Of a stretch of 64,000 bases of DNA, positions 41,803 through 50,339 are shown piece by piece. The DNA is from Halomonas sp. TD01. GTDB taxonomy: Bacteria > Pseudomonadota > Gammaproteobacteria > Pseudomonadales > Halomonadaceae. Position 1 is the first letter of the stretch, and each line of letters opens with the position of its first letter. The position numbers were made by a program, and so were the translations under genes. The notes beneath the pieces are model-generated. The model was not told the origin of the DNA. It did not search any database and worked only from the letters and a program-made list of their open reading frames with translations. The stretch spans positions 2,418,001-2,482,000 of the forward strand of contig NZ_OV350343.1 in NCBI RefSeq assembly GCF_923868895.1, written 5' to 3'.

Positions 41803-43002
41803 ATGGCTGAAAAGAATCATCTGAGCGGGCGGGTAAGCGAAGTGTTTTGGGCGTTCTTGGCCTTAGGTTTGACCTCGTTTGGCGGGCCGGTGGCACACCT
41901 AGGCTATTTTCGTACGGCATTTGTGGAGCGCCGCAAGTGGCTAAGCGAAAGCGCCTACGCTGATCTCGTGGCGTTGTGTCAGTTTTTACCGGGGCCGGCC
42001 AGTAGTCAAGTTGGCTTTGCCTTGGGGCTAATGCGCGCCGGGCCTTGGGGCGCGGTCATGGCATGGCTGGCGTTCACGTTGCCTTCCGCCATTGTACTGG
42101 TGCTGTTTGCGTTTGGCGCGGCGGTGTTGGATGGCCCGATTGCCAGCGGCATCATTCATGGCTTAAAAGTGGTGGCTGTGGCCATTGTTGCCCACGCGGT
42201 GTGGGGCATGGCGCGTAACCTATGCCCCGATCAAACCCGGGTGGGAATTGCGTTGTCGGCGGTGTTTGTCGTGGTAATGGTCAGTGGGCCGCTGGGGCAG
42301 GTCGCCGCTATTGTGCTAGGCGGTATAGCCGGGTTGGCACTGTGCCGCAGTGTTGCCGCTGCTACGGCAAGCGAGCCACTGCAGTTTCCGGTATCCCGCC
42401 GTGCAGGCACTATCGCGTTAGTGCTATTCGCGACGCTGCTGGGTTTGCTGCCGTTGTTGGCTGGTAGCGCTGCATGGCTAGCGGTGGCGGATGCATTTTA
42501 TCGTTCTGGCGCGCTGGTATTTGGCGGCGGGCATGTAGTGTTGCCGCTGTTGGAAGCGGAAGTGGTGCAATCCGGCTGGATTACCGCAGATGAATTTTTG
42601 GCAGGCTACGGGGCTGCCCAGGCGGTGCCAGGGCCGCTATTCACCTTTGCAGCGTACTTAGGCGCGCTGTTGCCCGGTATGAATGGTGTTGTTGGTGCGC
42701 TACTGGCGTTGTTGGCGATCTTTATTCCTGGCTTTTTACTGTTGGTGGGGGTGTTGCCCTTTTGGAATCACTTTCGCCGCTGGCAGAGCGCCCAGGCATT
42801 GATGCGCGGGGCTAATGCGGCAGTGGTGGGTATTTTAGGCGCGGCGCTGTATCAACCGGTATGGACCAGTGCGATTATTGGGCCTTATGAATTTGTTCTG
42901 GCGCTGACGGGCTTTTTACTGCTGACCGTTTGGAAGCTACCTGCGTGGATGGTGGTGATTATCGTGGCGCTGGGTGGCGTAGCTGTGGGGTCATCGTTGT
43001 AG
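41803..43002 (+). CDS. chrA: chromate transporter ChrA
   Basis: This 399-residue inner-membrane protein has two homologous CHR halves. The first has FLALGLTSFGGPVAHLGYFRTAFVERRKWLSE and ALCQFLPGPASSQVGFALG, and the second has FYRSGALVFGGGHVVLPLLEAE and GYGAAQAVPGPLFTFAAYLG. It belongs to the long-chain (bidomain) ChrA group and exports chromate, probably with proton exchange. No chrB or chrC is present. GGGGAA lies about 12 nt before the ATG, so expression may be weak. The palindromic repeat array occupies most of its upstream region. Confidence 0.93.
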   Translation: MAEKNHLSGRVSEVFWAFLALGLTSFGGPVAHLGYFRTAFVERRKWLSESAYADLVALCQFLPGPASSQVGFALGLMRAGPWGAVMAWLAFTLPSAIVLVLFAFGAAVLDGPIASGIIHGLKVVAVAIVAHAVWGMARNLCPDQTRVGIALSAVFVVVMVSGPLGQVAAIVLGGIAGLALCRSVAAATASEPLQFPVSRRAGTIALVLFATLLGLLPLLAGSAAWLAVADAFYRSGALVFGGGHVVLPLLEAEVVQSGWITADEFLAGYGAAQAVPGPLFTFAAYLGALLPGMNGVVGALLALLAIFIPGFLLLVGVLPFWNHFRRWQSAQALMRGANAAVVGILGAALYQPVWTSAIIGPYEFVLALTGFLLLTVWKLPAWMVVIIVALGGVAVGSSL

Positions 43003-43023
43003 ATCAGTGATAGAGCAATAATG

Positions 43024-43048
43024 CCGCCCCGGTCGCTGGGGCGGATTT
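43024..43048 (+). terminator. probable terminator of chrA
   Basis: CCGCCCC (43024-43030) pairs with GGGGCGG (43038-43044) around a 7-nt loop; the trailing T run is weak (ATTTAT). Confidence 0.6.
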
Positions 43049-43095
43049 ATGAAGAATAAAACGCTGAGGAAGTAAAATTTCGATAGCAGCTATTG

Positions 43096-43368
43096 CTATG
43101 GCGTCTCCAGCTCTAACGTGCGACGTAGGACATTGAGTTCGTCAATGCCTAAATGCTCTAGCCTTCCGGCGAGCAGGTCGCTGATCTTTTGCACTGGAAG
43201 CCCCGCCCGGCGGGCGATTTCGCGGCTTCCCAGATCTGATACGGCGATCAGGCGGGTTATGATACGCATGAGGCGCGTACGTTTTTCTAAATCCCTGACA
43301 TCGAGGTCAGGGCTGCTTCGCGGAGGATCTAGCGTTTCTGCGTGAGCAGTTGAGTATGCCGTACTCAT
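43096..43368 (-). CDS. small HTH (XRE-like) DNA-binding protein
   Basis: This is a 90-residue protein whose C-terminal two thirds form a Cro/C1-type helix-turn-helix (LIAVSDLGSREIARRAGLPVQKISDLLAGRLEHLGIDELNVLRRTL). This resembles the HTH of HigA/XRE antitoxin-like proteins. The N-terminal 25 residues are low in order. GGAG lies 5 nt before the ATG. No toxin gene is next to it, so it may be a stand-alone regulator. It converges with chrA and is divergent from purE. Confidence 0.75.
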   Translation of the reverse strand: MSTAYSTAHAETLDPPRSSPDLDVRDLEKRTRLMRIITRLIAVSDLGSREIARRAGLPVQKISDLLAGRLEHLGIDELNVLRRTLELETP

Positions 43369-43586
43369 GTGACTCCATCAGTCTGAAATGACAAACACAC
43401 AATGCCGCCAAGTCGCGCGCTTTTCAATGCTACTTTGATTAAAATTTCGATCTATTTACAAACGCGCTCTAAGCGATTAGCTCTGGTAAACTATGCGCCT
43501 TCTAATTTCCTGGTGAGCCGCTTGCGGCACACGGCACATTAAACGCTTGATTGCTTTAGTAGGCCCTTTGGCCGAGGAGTTTTTGC

Positions 43587-44099
43587 ATGTCGAACAGCGC
43601 ACCCAAAGTGGGCGTGATCATGGGGTCGAAATCTGATTGGCCCGTCATGGAACACGCGGTGGCGATGTTAGAGCGGCTGGGCGTTCCTTATGAAACCCGC
43701 GTAGTCTCCGCTCATCGCACCCCTGACTTGCTGTTCGATTACGCTAAAAGTGCCGCTGAACGTGGCCTGCAAGTCATTGTGGCTGGCGCTGGCGGTGCCG
43801 CCCATTTGCCGGGCATGGTGGCCTCTCAAACGGCGCTGCCTGTGCTGGGTGTGCCGGTAGAGTCCAAAGCACTTAAAGGCTTGGATTCGTTGCTTTCAAT
43901 CGCCCAGATGCCAGGTGGCATCGCTGTTGGCACGCTGGCGATTGGTAAAGCGGGCGCGACCAATGCAGGCTTGTTGGCAGCACAGATTGTCGGACTGCAA
44001 GACACCGCTGTACGGGAAGCAGTAGAGACCTTCCGCGCTGAGCAAACTCAAATGGTGCTGGATAACCCAGACCCGCGCCCCGATGCGGAAGCGAACTAA
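43587..44099 (+). CDS. purE: N5-carboxyaminoimidazole ribonucleotide mutase
   Basis: PurE converts N5-CAIR to CAIR in purine synthesis. The 170-residue protein has [13 protein letters not shown] (substrate phosphate loop), VVSAHRTPD with the catalytic His, and [16 protein letters not shown], then [33 protein letters not shown]. This is the class I (bacterial) type that works with PurK. CGAGGAG lies 9 nt upstream of the ATG. purK starts 12 bp after its stop codon. Confidence 0.97.
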   Translation: MSNSAPKVGVIMGSKSDWPVMEHAVAMLERLGVPYETRVVSAHRTPDLLFDYAKSAAERGLQVIVAGAGGAAHLPGMVASQTALPVLGVPVESKALKGLDSLLSIAQMPGGIAVGTLAIGKAGATNAGLLAAQIVGLQDTAVREAVETFRAEQTQMVLDNPDPRPDAEAN

Positions 44100-44111
44100 G
44101 GAGTCCTGGTA

Positions 44112-45251
44112 ATGAGCTCTGGCATCTCAAAGAACATCGGTGTGTTAGGTGCAGGTCAGCTTGGTCGCATGCTGGCATTGGCTGGCTACCCGCTAGGTAA
44201 TCGCTTCACGTTTTTAGACATGACCGGCAACCCCAGCGCGGGCATTGGCGACGTGATTGTCGACCCTGATAACCAGCATTTGGCGGAATTTCTCGATAAG
44301 GTCGATGTAGTGACCTACGAGTTTGAGCATCTGCCTGTAGCGCTGGTCGAGCAAATTGAACAGCACAAACCCGTTTACCCAGGAAGCCGAGCGATTGCGG
44401 TTTGCCAAAACCGTGTCGAAGAAAAAGCCTTATTTGACCGCTTAGGCATTCCCACGCCTGCTTACCGTGTTGTTGAGAGCGCAGAACAGCTTGAGGCGGC
44501 AGCCAATGAGTTGGGCTGCCCCGTTGTCGCCAAATCAGTCACTGAGGGCTATGACGGTAAAGGCCAAGCGGTCCTGAAAGCGCCGGAGCAGGCTCAAGAG
44601 GCATGGACCAGTATTGGTCACCGCCAGTTGATCGTTGAAGCGTTTGTCGATTTCGTGCGGGAAGTCTCGATGATTGCCGTGCGGGGGCGTGATGGGCATG
44701 TTGTGTTTTACCCTATGGCGGAAAATCAGCACGTAGACGGCATTTTGCGCTATTCCGTTGCGCCGCTGCCGGATTTAGCTGCCAGCGTTCAAGAGACTGC
44801 CGACAGTTACATTCGCATGCTGTTAGATGAGCTGGATTACGTTGGTGTGATGGCGTTGGAATTATTCCAGACGCGTGATGGCAACCTGTTAGCTAACGAG
44901 ATGGCCCCACGGGTACACAATTCTGGCCACTGGACCATGGACGGTGCGGTCACCAGTCAGTTTGAAAACCATCTACGCGCTGTGCAAGGCCTACCACTTG
45001 GCAGCACCCAAGCCATTGCGCCTACCTGCATGGTGAACGTGATTGGCCAGGAAGGTGACAACGCCGCAATGCTGGCGATTGGCAATACTCACTTGCACCG
45101 CTATGACAAAGAAGAGCGGGCAGGGCGTAAGCTCGCGCATGTCAATGTCATCGCTGACACGCATGCCGAGTTGCTTGAAAAAGTGCGCGCTTGTCAGGCA
45201 CTGCTGCCTGATGCGCCGCCAGTGGCATGGAGTTTCGAAAGCTCACTGTAG
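44112..45251 (+). CDS. purK: N5-carboxyaminoimidazole ribonucleotide synthase
   Basis: PurK carboxylates AIR with bicarbonate and ATP, feeding PurE. The 379-residue ATP-grasp protein starts with IGVLGAGQLGRMLALAGYPLG, then shows VVTYEFEHLP, KSVTEGYDGKGQ (ATP-binding lysine and loop), VEAFVDFVREVSMIAVRGRDG, and the metal-binding ALELFQTRDGNLLANEMAPRVHNSGHWTMD. TAAGGAG precedes the ATG by 7 nt and lies at the purE stop codon. The unit ends at a strong intrinsic terminator. Confidence 0.97.
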   Translation: MSSGISKNIGVLGAGQLGRMLALAGYPLGNRFTFLDMTGNPSAGIGDVIVDPDNQHLAEFLDKVDVVTYEFEHLPVALVEQIEQHKPVYPGSRAIAVCQNRVEEKALFDRLGIPTPAYRVVESAEQLEAAANELGCPVVAKSVTEGYDGKGQAVLKAPEQAQEAWTSIGHRQLIVEAFVDFVREVSMIAVRGRDGHVVFYPMAENQHVDGILRYSVAPLPDLAASVQETADSYIRMLLDELDYVGVMALELFQTRDGNLLANEMAPRVHNSGHWTMDGAVTSQFENHLRAVQGLPLGSTQAIAPTCMVNVIGQEGDNAAMLAIGNTHLHRYDKEERAGRKLAHVNVIADTHAELLEKVRACQALLPDAPPVAWSFESSL

Positions 45252-45268
45252 GTATTGCATTGCTTAAC

Positions 45269-45295
45269 AGCCGCTCAAATGGAGCGGCTTTTTTA
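45269..45295 (+). terminator. intrinsic terminator of purEK
   Basis: AGCCGCTC / GAGCGGCT is an 8-bp perfect stem with a 5-nt loop, followed by six T residues. It stands 17 bp past purK. Confidence 0.95.
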
Positions 45296-45409
45296 TTGCA
45301 TGTTTAGGCTACTTTTACTTGGTAAACGTGCTAAAAGAGATACCAAAGGAATAGTTTGAATGAACGAATAAGATTGGTTTATAAGCCAGCTCATTGAAAG
45401 GGAGTTTAT

Positions 45410-47053
45410 ATGCCACCCCCCGCGACAATTTCTGGTGCGGCGTTCGCAACAGAAGCAGCGACAGCCTCCGGTCTGCGTAGTGACTATCAACTTGAACATC
45501 ATCTAACACAATTGCGCTTGCGCGGTGAAAAAGTACGCTTGCTTTACGACAATCTTTGGCAGCCTGTGTTAAGCAGCGTGGTTGCCGGTGGACTATTGGT
45601 CGCCGCGATGTGGCCGGTAGTGGATGCTAGCGTGTTAATTGGCTGGTTTATAGCGCTTACCGCGATTTCTGGTCTTCGTTTGTTGCTTGCACAGCGCTTT
45701 ATGCGTTTGCCGGCTGCGCACCAACAGCACCGCCGCTGGTTGGGTTGGTTTGCTGTCGGCGCAATTACGTCTGGTTGCGTCTGGGGAGCAACAGGCGTTT
45801 TACTCTTTAGTAATGACCATCCAGAGCAAATCGCGGCGCTTTCGATTGTTTTAGCGGGTATTTCTGCTGGGGGCGTTACTACGCTTTCTTCGGTTTGGTG
45901 GGTATCGATAGGGTTCGTGATACCAATTTTGCTGCCTCTGAAATTGCAATTTTTACTGCAGGGGTCACCACTCTCTGTTTTGATCGGATTAATGCTGGTG
46001 CTTTTTTTAGGCTTGATTGTCACCACTAGCCGCCGTTTTAGTCGCACTATTCATGACAACATTGCACTGCGAGTAAGCATGGCCTCGCGAGAAGCGCAGC
46101 TACGCGAAAGTGAAAATCGCTATCGCTCTATTTTTCAGCACTCTCCGCTCGGTGTTTTACACTTTGATGAGCAAGGCACTATCACCGACTGTAACAACAA
46201 GTTGTTAGCTATTTTAGGCGTGGGACGTGCACAGCTTATTGGCTACCGAATGCTGGCCCGTTCGGCAGATCATGATGTCGCGCAAGCAGTTAATGATGCA
46301 TTAGAAAAAGGCACGGGCTATTACGAAGGTACTTATCGACTGCCTAGAGCAACGGAAGGTATACCGTTAAGGGCATTTTTTAACGGAGTGCTAAGCGCCA
46401 GTAACCAAATGATTGGCGGGGTGGCAATTATCGAAGATTTTACTGAGCGCAAGCGCAACGAAGCGATCATATATCGTCAAGCTTATTATGATGCCTTAAC
46501 CGATTTACCTAATCGACGACTATTTATTGAACGCTTAGAAAGCCTGTGTAATGAGCGGCGCAGTGAGCAGCGCTGTGGATTGGTGATGTTTTTAGATATG
46601 GATCGTTTCAAGTTGATTAACGATACCATGGGTCATGCGGCAGGCGATGATTTATTAGTGCAGGTGGCACGGCGCTTAGAGCTATGTTTAAACGAAGAGG
46701 ACATGGCAGCCCGACTAAGCGGTGATGAGTTCGTACTGCTAGCGTTATTTGAAGAGGTTTCTTTAGAGCAGTTGGATGAGCAAGCTGAGCGTTATATGCG
46801 TAATGTACAGCAGGTATTATCAGAACAGTACCGGCTGGAGAGCCGGTGGTTAACGGTAACGCCGAGTATGGGGTACACCTGCTTTAATGCGACTGAGTGT
46901 GATCATGGTGACGTTTTAAAGCAGGCGGATATCGCCATGTACCAAGCAAAAACCGAGGGTCGGGCTCGGCTGCGCCGCTACCAACCCTGGATGAGCGAGG
47001 AATTGAATAAGCGTGTCACGGAGCCAGGAATTACCCCGTCAGTTGGCCGCTAA
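45410..47053 (+). CDS. membrane-bound diguanylate cyclase (PAS-GGDEF)
   Basis: This 547-residue protein has a membrane region of five to six helices (about 55-205), a PAS domain (about 232-345: ENRYRSIFQHSPLGVLHFDEQGTITDCNN) and a GGDEF domain (about 355-530). The catalytic signature is RLSGDEF (about 435-441), an accepted active variant of GGDEF, and FLDMDRFKLINDTMGHAAGDDLL is intact. No RxxD inhibitory site is obvious before it. The protein ends soon after the GGDEF domain at LNKRVT, the point at which GGDEF-EAL relatives usually enter an LxxxLRxAL linker. AAGGGAG precedes the ATG by 6-7 nt. The 3' end overlaps the convergent TraX gene by 23 bp. Confidence 0.9.
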   Translation: MPPPATISGAAFATEAATASGLRSDYQLEHHLTQLRLRGEKVRLLYDNLWQPVLSSVVAGGLLVAAMWPVVDASVLIGWFIALTAISGLRLLLAQRFMRLPAAHQQHRRWLGWFAVGAITSGCVWGATGVLLFSNDHPEQIAALSIVLAGISAGGVTTLSSVWWVSIGFVIPILLPLKLQFLLQGSPLSVLIGLMLVLFLGLIVTTSRRFSRTIHDNIALRVSMASREAQLRESENRYRSIFQHSPLGVLHFDEQGTITDCNNKLLAILGVGRAQLIGYRMLARSADHDVAQAVNDALEKGTGYYEGTYRLPRATEGIPLRAFFNGVLSASNQMIGGVAIIEDFTERKRNEAIIYRQAYYDALTDLPNRRLFIERLESLCNERRSEQRCGLVMFLDMDRFKLINDTMGHAAGDDLLVQVARRLELCLNEEDMAARLSGDEFVLLALFEEVSLEQLDEQAERYMRNVQQVLSEQYRLESRWLTVTPSMGYTCFNATECDHGDVLKQADIAMYQAKTEGRARLRRYQPWMSEELNKRVTEPGITPSVGR

Positions 47054-47855
47054 GCAGCAGCCACAGCGCAATTAAAGCAAAGTGCCCTGGATACCAGGCA
47101 AGCCATAGGCGGCGTGGCATGGCCAATGCCACCGGAGGAACGCGCTGGGCAGCACCCGCCGCCAGCATTAGCACCACCACGCAGGTACCTACGGTGAACG
47201 ACTTTGCCATATCTGAAGCATTCATTTGACCGGCTATCCAAAGTACTGGAAACGCGGCTAAACCTGCCCACAAGCGCGATTTCAGCGCATCGCGGGTTTC
47301 ACTAAGCGCCTGCATGGCAAACATTAATAGCGGAATCAGCAGCAAACCGTTATGGCCGTACTCCACCCAGAAACCCAGCAGATACCAAACGGTCACGCCT
47401 ACCGCTGTGCCAAGCATTAGCCACGCTAACCCAAGGGTCTGCTGCTGATAGTGCTGCCAACCTTGGCGAACCAACGCACCCAGTGCTAGGCCGCAGGCAA
47501 GTGTGAAGCAGACGTTAAGGATAAAGTCGTCAGACGTGCGCGGCATCAGCATATAAGGCAACTGAGCTGCTAGGCCAATCACCAGTATGCGGCGTGAGTA
47601 GCGAAGCGGGTTGCGAGTATTAAACAGCCCGTGCCATGCCACCATCGCTGCAAACAACGGAAACGCAATGCGGCCAATAGAAGAGCCTGCCCAGCTTAAG
47701 TCCCAGTCACCCGGCAACACATAGCGGGTGAGGTGATCCACGGTCATGGTAAATAGCGCCAGCCATTGCCCCCAGGCAGTCCAGTGGGAAGAAGGGCGTG
47801 CATCGCGGGCGTAAGCCGCCTCAGAGGAGACGTTTGCAGTGGTTTGTTCAGCCAT
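47031..47855 (-). CDS. TraX family protein
   Basis: This 274-residue membrane protein has about eight hydrophobic segments. It shows the TraX family pattern: LALFTMTVDHLTRYVLPG, IGRIAFPLFAAMVAWHG, YSRRILVIGLAAQLPYMLM, and a YGHNGLLLIPLLMFAM segment. TraX of F plasmid acetylates the pilin N-terminus, but chromosomal members have unknown substrates and may be general acyltransferases. AAGGAAG lies 6 nt upstream of the ATG. No conjugation genes are nearby. Confidence 0.85.
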   Translation of the reverse strand: MAEQTTANVSSEAAYARDARPSSHWTAWGQWLALFTMTVDHLTRYVLPGDWDLSWAGSSIGRIAFPLFAAMVAWHGLFNTRNPLRYSRRILVIGLAAQLPYMLMPRTSDDFILNVCFTLACGLALGALVRQGWQHYQQQTLGLAWLMLGTAVGVTVWYLLGFWVEYGHNGLLLIPLLMFAMQALSETRDALKSRLWAGLAAFPVLWIAGQMNASDMAKSFTVGTCVVVLMLAAGAAQRVPPVALAMPRRLWLAWYPGHFALIALWLLLSGQLTG

Positions 47856-47963
47856 GAGACTTCCTTGTAAATTTCCTTACTGGATTACAGACTCGGTTTG
47901 ACTGAGCAAGTTCGGTATACGTTTAGGTGTTGTTGCAGAGCGCTCTAGCCGGGCTTTTTGACA

Positions 47964-49112
47964 TCATGCGTTACTATCGTAAATAGATTTGCCCAACGCC
48001 CATACTTGATCAATGGCCCAATGATTATCGGCAAGCACGATAAAGTCGGCGTCCGTTCCTACTGCGAGGCGCCCTTTGCGGGGCAGTTTTAACGTATCGG
48101 CAGCAGTTGTCGATGCGCATCTTAATGCATGTTCAAAACTGACATGGTGCTCATTGATACATTCACCGAGTACCTCGAACAAGCTGCTTAGTCTACCGGG
48201 TTTTAAGCCAACAAAGCGGCGCTGTTCGTCAAATTCTGGCAGCGAGGCATTGGCATCTGAAGATAGGCTTATCTGACGCGGGTCAATACGCGCACTCAGC
48301 GCTTTGGCAACGGCTTCTGACGCAGGCACTTCGCCACCTGCTAATAATTCTGGTGTCGTGCTGGTAGTGAAGTCGATAAAGCCGCCTTCGCGAGCAAAGC
48401 GCAGGCCATCTTCAAATAATTCAGCGGTACGGTTGATATGGGTAGGGTAGAACTGTGAAAGCGGAATTGCGCTTTGTTTAGCAACGTTGCGCAACGGTTC
48501 CAGGTGAGTGTCGGCATCGCCCGTGTGGATGAAGACAATCCCTGATTTTCCGGCCAGCAAACCTGCGGTACGCGCATCGGAGGCAAGCCGCGTTAGCTCT
48601 TGGGTCGTCGGTTGAGAACCTCGGTGATCGCTAATGGCGACTTCGCCCACGCCTATAAACTCTGGAATATAGAGAATATCGCTGGCAATGGAGCCGGTGA
48701 GCGTTACCGGGGGAAGTTGATAAGAACCGGTGTAAGCGTAGGCGGTTAAACCGCCAGCGGCGAGTTCTCGTGCTTTACCAATTAAATTGGCGGGGGTGCG
48801 GGTTAGTGCATCGGTGCCTAGGGCGCCAATCAGTGTTGTGACGCCTGAGGCACAGGCATCTTCTAAACTGAGTTCTGCCGTTCGGTTGCCAAAACCTCCT
48901 TCACCGCCGCCACCAATATAGTGTACCAAGGGGTCGACTAAGCCAGGAATTACTCGACGCCCTTCAAGATCGACGGTGGTAATTAATGGCCCTAGGTTCA
49001 CCGGTTCAGACGCATCTATTACCGCTGCAATACGCTGGTCAGCGATAAGCAGATGGCACAGGCCGCGGGGTTCTGGCGAGAAAAGCTGGGCGTTTTTAAC
49101 AAGAGTCAGCAT
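47964..49112 (-). CDS. isoaspartyl-dipeptidase (IadA) homologue with altered metal site
   Basis: This 382-residue amidohydrolase aligns with IadA over its length: GLVDPLVHYIGGGGEGG, TGSYQLPP, VAISDHRGSQ, FIHTGDAD, YPTHINR and LSSDANAS. Against E. coli IadA, His70, His201, His230 and Asp285 have counterparts (His64, His196, His225, Asp286), and the substrate residues Glu77, Tyr137, Arg169 and Arg233 also do. His68 is Leu62 here and the carbamylated Lys162 is Glu157. It may be a mononuclear or Glu-bridged enzyme with another activity. The start at 49112 has GGGAAG upstream. It lies downstream of a basic amino acid transporter, which suggests dipeptide or amino-acid-derivative use. Confidence 0.8.
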   Translation of the reverse strand: MLTLVKNAQLFSPEPRGLCHLLIADQRIAAVIDASEPVNLGPLITTVDLEGRRVIPGLVDPLVHYIGGGGEGGFGNRTAELSLEDACASGVTTLIGALGTDALTRTPANLIGKARELAAGGLTAYAYTGSYQLPPVTLTGSIASDILYIPEFIGVGEVAISDHRGSQPTTQELTRLASDARTAGLLAGKSGIVFIHTGDADTHLEPLRNVAKQSAIPLSQFYPTHINRTAELFEDGLRFAREGGFIDFTTSTTPELLAGGEVPASEAVAKALSARIDPRQISLSSDANASLPEFDEQRRFVGLKPGRLSSLFEVLGECINEHHVSFEHALRCASTTAADTLKLPRKGRLAVGTDADFIVLADNHWAIDQVWALGKSIYDSNA

Positions 49113-49191
49113 GTGCTTCCCAGGGGAATCAACAGGTGGTAAATATGCGCCGACCATCGGTCGGCGCAGAGGTTGTGCTTACAAACTGTAC

Positions 49192-49989
49192 TTATAAGCG
49201 CACATCGTAGTTGAAGTAGCGGTTCATAATTTCGTCGTAGGTGCCGTCTTCTTTCAGCGCGCTTAATGCTTCATTGAAACGCTCTGCTAGGGCTTCATCC
49301 CGAGGACGAAACGCCACACCTACCCCTTTGCCAAAGATATGCTCAGGCTGTTTGATAAAGTCGCTAATACGTTGGAAATCACTCTCTGGCGTATCAATTT
49401 CAATAGCGGCTTCAGCAATCGGGTAGTCCATAAAGGTGAGGTCTAAACGCCCGGCCATAAGGTCGGTCACCACATCGTCTACGCCGGTATAGCGACGGAT
49501 TTCCAGTATGTCACCGTAGAGCTCAGTGACGTAGTTATCCTGCAGCGTCGCCCGCTGAACACCAACGGTTAGGCCTTCTAGGCTAGCGCGGTCTTCAATG
49601 TTGATGTCACGCTCTTGCGTGGTGATCCAAGCGCTGGGCGTTGTGTAGTAGGCCTCTGAGAACAGCACGCGTTGGGCGCGTTCATCGGTAATCGCCATGG
49701 ATGACATAATGGCGTCGTAATTACGGGCGAGAAGGCCAGGGATAATGCCGTCCCAGTCCTGCTCGACCCAGGTGCAGCTTGCTTCTAGGTAATCACAAAC
49801 TGCGTTACCCAGCTCGATTTCAAAGCCAGTAAGCGTGCCGTCTGCTTCACGGTACATAAAGGGTTCGTAAGGGATGTCGACACCAAGACGAATTTCGTCG
49901 TAGTCCCGGGCTTCGACTTCAGTAGGAACAAAAGTCGTCGAAAAACCAACCGCTAAGATAGCGGCAAGGGGAAGCGTTGCATAACGCAT
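49192..49989 (-). CDS. basic amino acid ABC transporter substrate-binding protein (second copy)
   Basis: This 265-residue exported protein (signal ending VEA before RDYDEI) has the LAO/HisJ family pattern: PYEPFMYREADGTLTGFEIELGNAVCDYLEASCTWVEQDWDGIIPGLLARNYDAIMSSM. The two Cys in that stretch match the disulphide of LAO-binding protein. It is clearly a paralogue of the neighbouring binding protein (next gene upstream), with many identical segments such as GVQR-TLQDNYVT and RDEALAE-FNEAL. AGGAG lies 7 nt before the ATG. It is separated from the first copy by a 350-bp gap with a hairpin. Confidence 0.9.
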   Translation of the reverse strand: MRYATLPLAAILAVGFSTTFVPTEVEARDYDEIRLGVDIPYEPFMYREADGTLTGFEIELGNAVCDYLEASCTWVEQDWDGIIPGLLARNYDAIMSSMAITDERAQRVLFSEAYYTTPSAWITTQERDINIEDRASLEGLTVGVQRATLQDNYVTELYGDILEIRRYTGVDDVVTDLMAGRLDLTFMDYPIAEAAIEIDTPESDFQRISDFIKQPEHIFGKGVGVAFRPRDEALAERFNEALSALKEDGTYDEIMNRYFNYDVRL

Positions 49990-50339
49990 AGTAGTCTCCT
50001 GAAGCGATTTTTAGGTATTGATAACATGCCTAGCGGCGATTTTTTTATGAGCTAAAGCATGTGGGGTGCGCTAAGCGCAGGGTCGTAATGCGTTATTTCC
50101 GCATTACAAAGATCACGCGCAGGGGCGTGAGATGGCACGGGCGTGCCAAGAGGGGAAGGCTATTCGTCGAACCATTCGCTCAGATAAAAGCAAGCGATAT
50201 CGCCGCTGGTACCTGGGCGGAGCGCGCATAGAGCTGGCAATTGCAACTGCATTGGCGCTGAAAAGTGATGTGTATGCATGATGGCTTCTCGCGGTATAAG
50301 CCTCCCCGAGATGGGGAGGCATACACATGCTGCTAGCGC
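49990..50339. other. gap between the two binding-protein genes
   Basis: It carries a strong hairpin (50300-50320) close to the upstream gene. A 49-codon plus-strand frame (50132-50281) has AGGGG in front of its ATG but no family resemblance; it may be chance. The rest shows no clear signal. The gap suggests that the second binding protein has its own promoter or a processed mRNA. Confidence 0.4.
50300..50320 (-). terminator. hairpin after the first binding protein
   Basis: GCCTCCCC / GGGGAGGC is an 8-bp perfect GC stem with a 5-nt loop, but the following sequence on the minus strand (TTATACC) is a poor T tract. It could be a leaky terminator or an mRNA-stabilising hairpin, as is common after periplasmic binding-protein genes. 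Confidence 0.6.

Noticed and set aside
43096..43368. HTH protein as half of a toxin-antitoxin pair
   Set aside because: There is no small partner gene on either side; chrA and purE flank it.
47031..47855. TraX as a sign of a conjugative element
   Set aside because: No other transfer, relaxase or integrase gene is present; chromosomal TraX homologues are common.
50132..50281. 49-codon frame between the two binding-protein genes
   Set aside because: It has an AGGGG before the ATG but a very basic, unfamiliar product and lies antisense to the operon; chance is likely.
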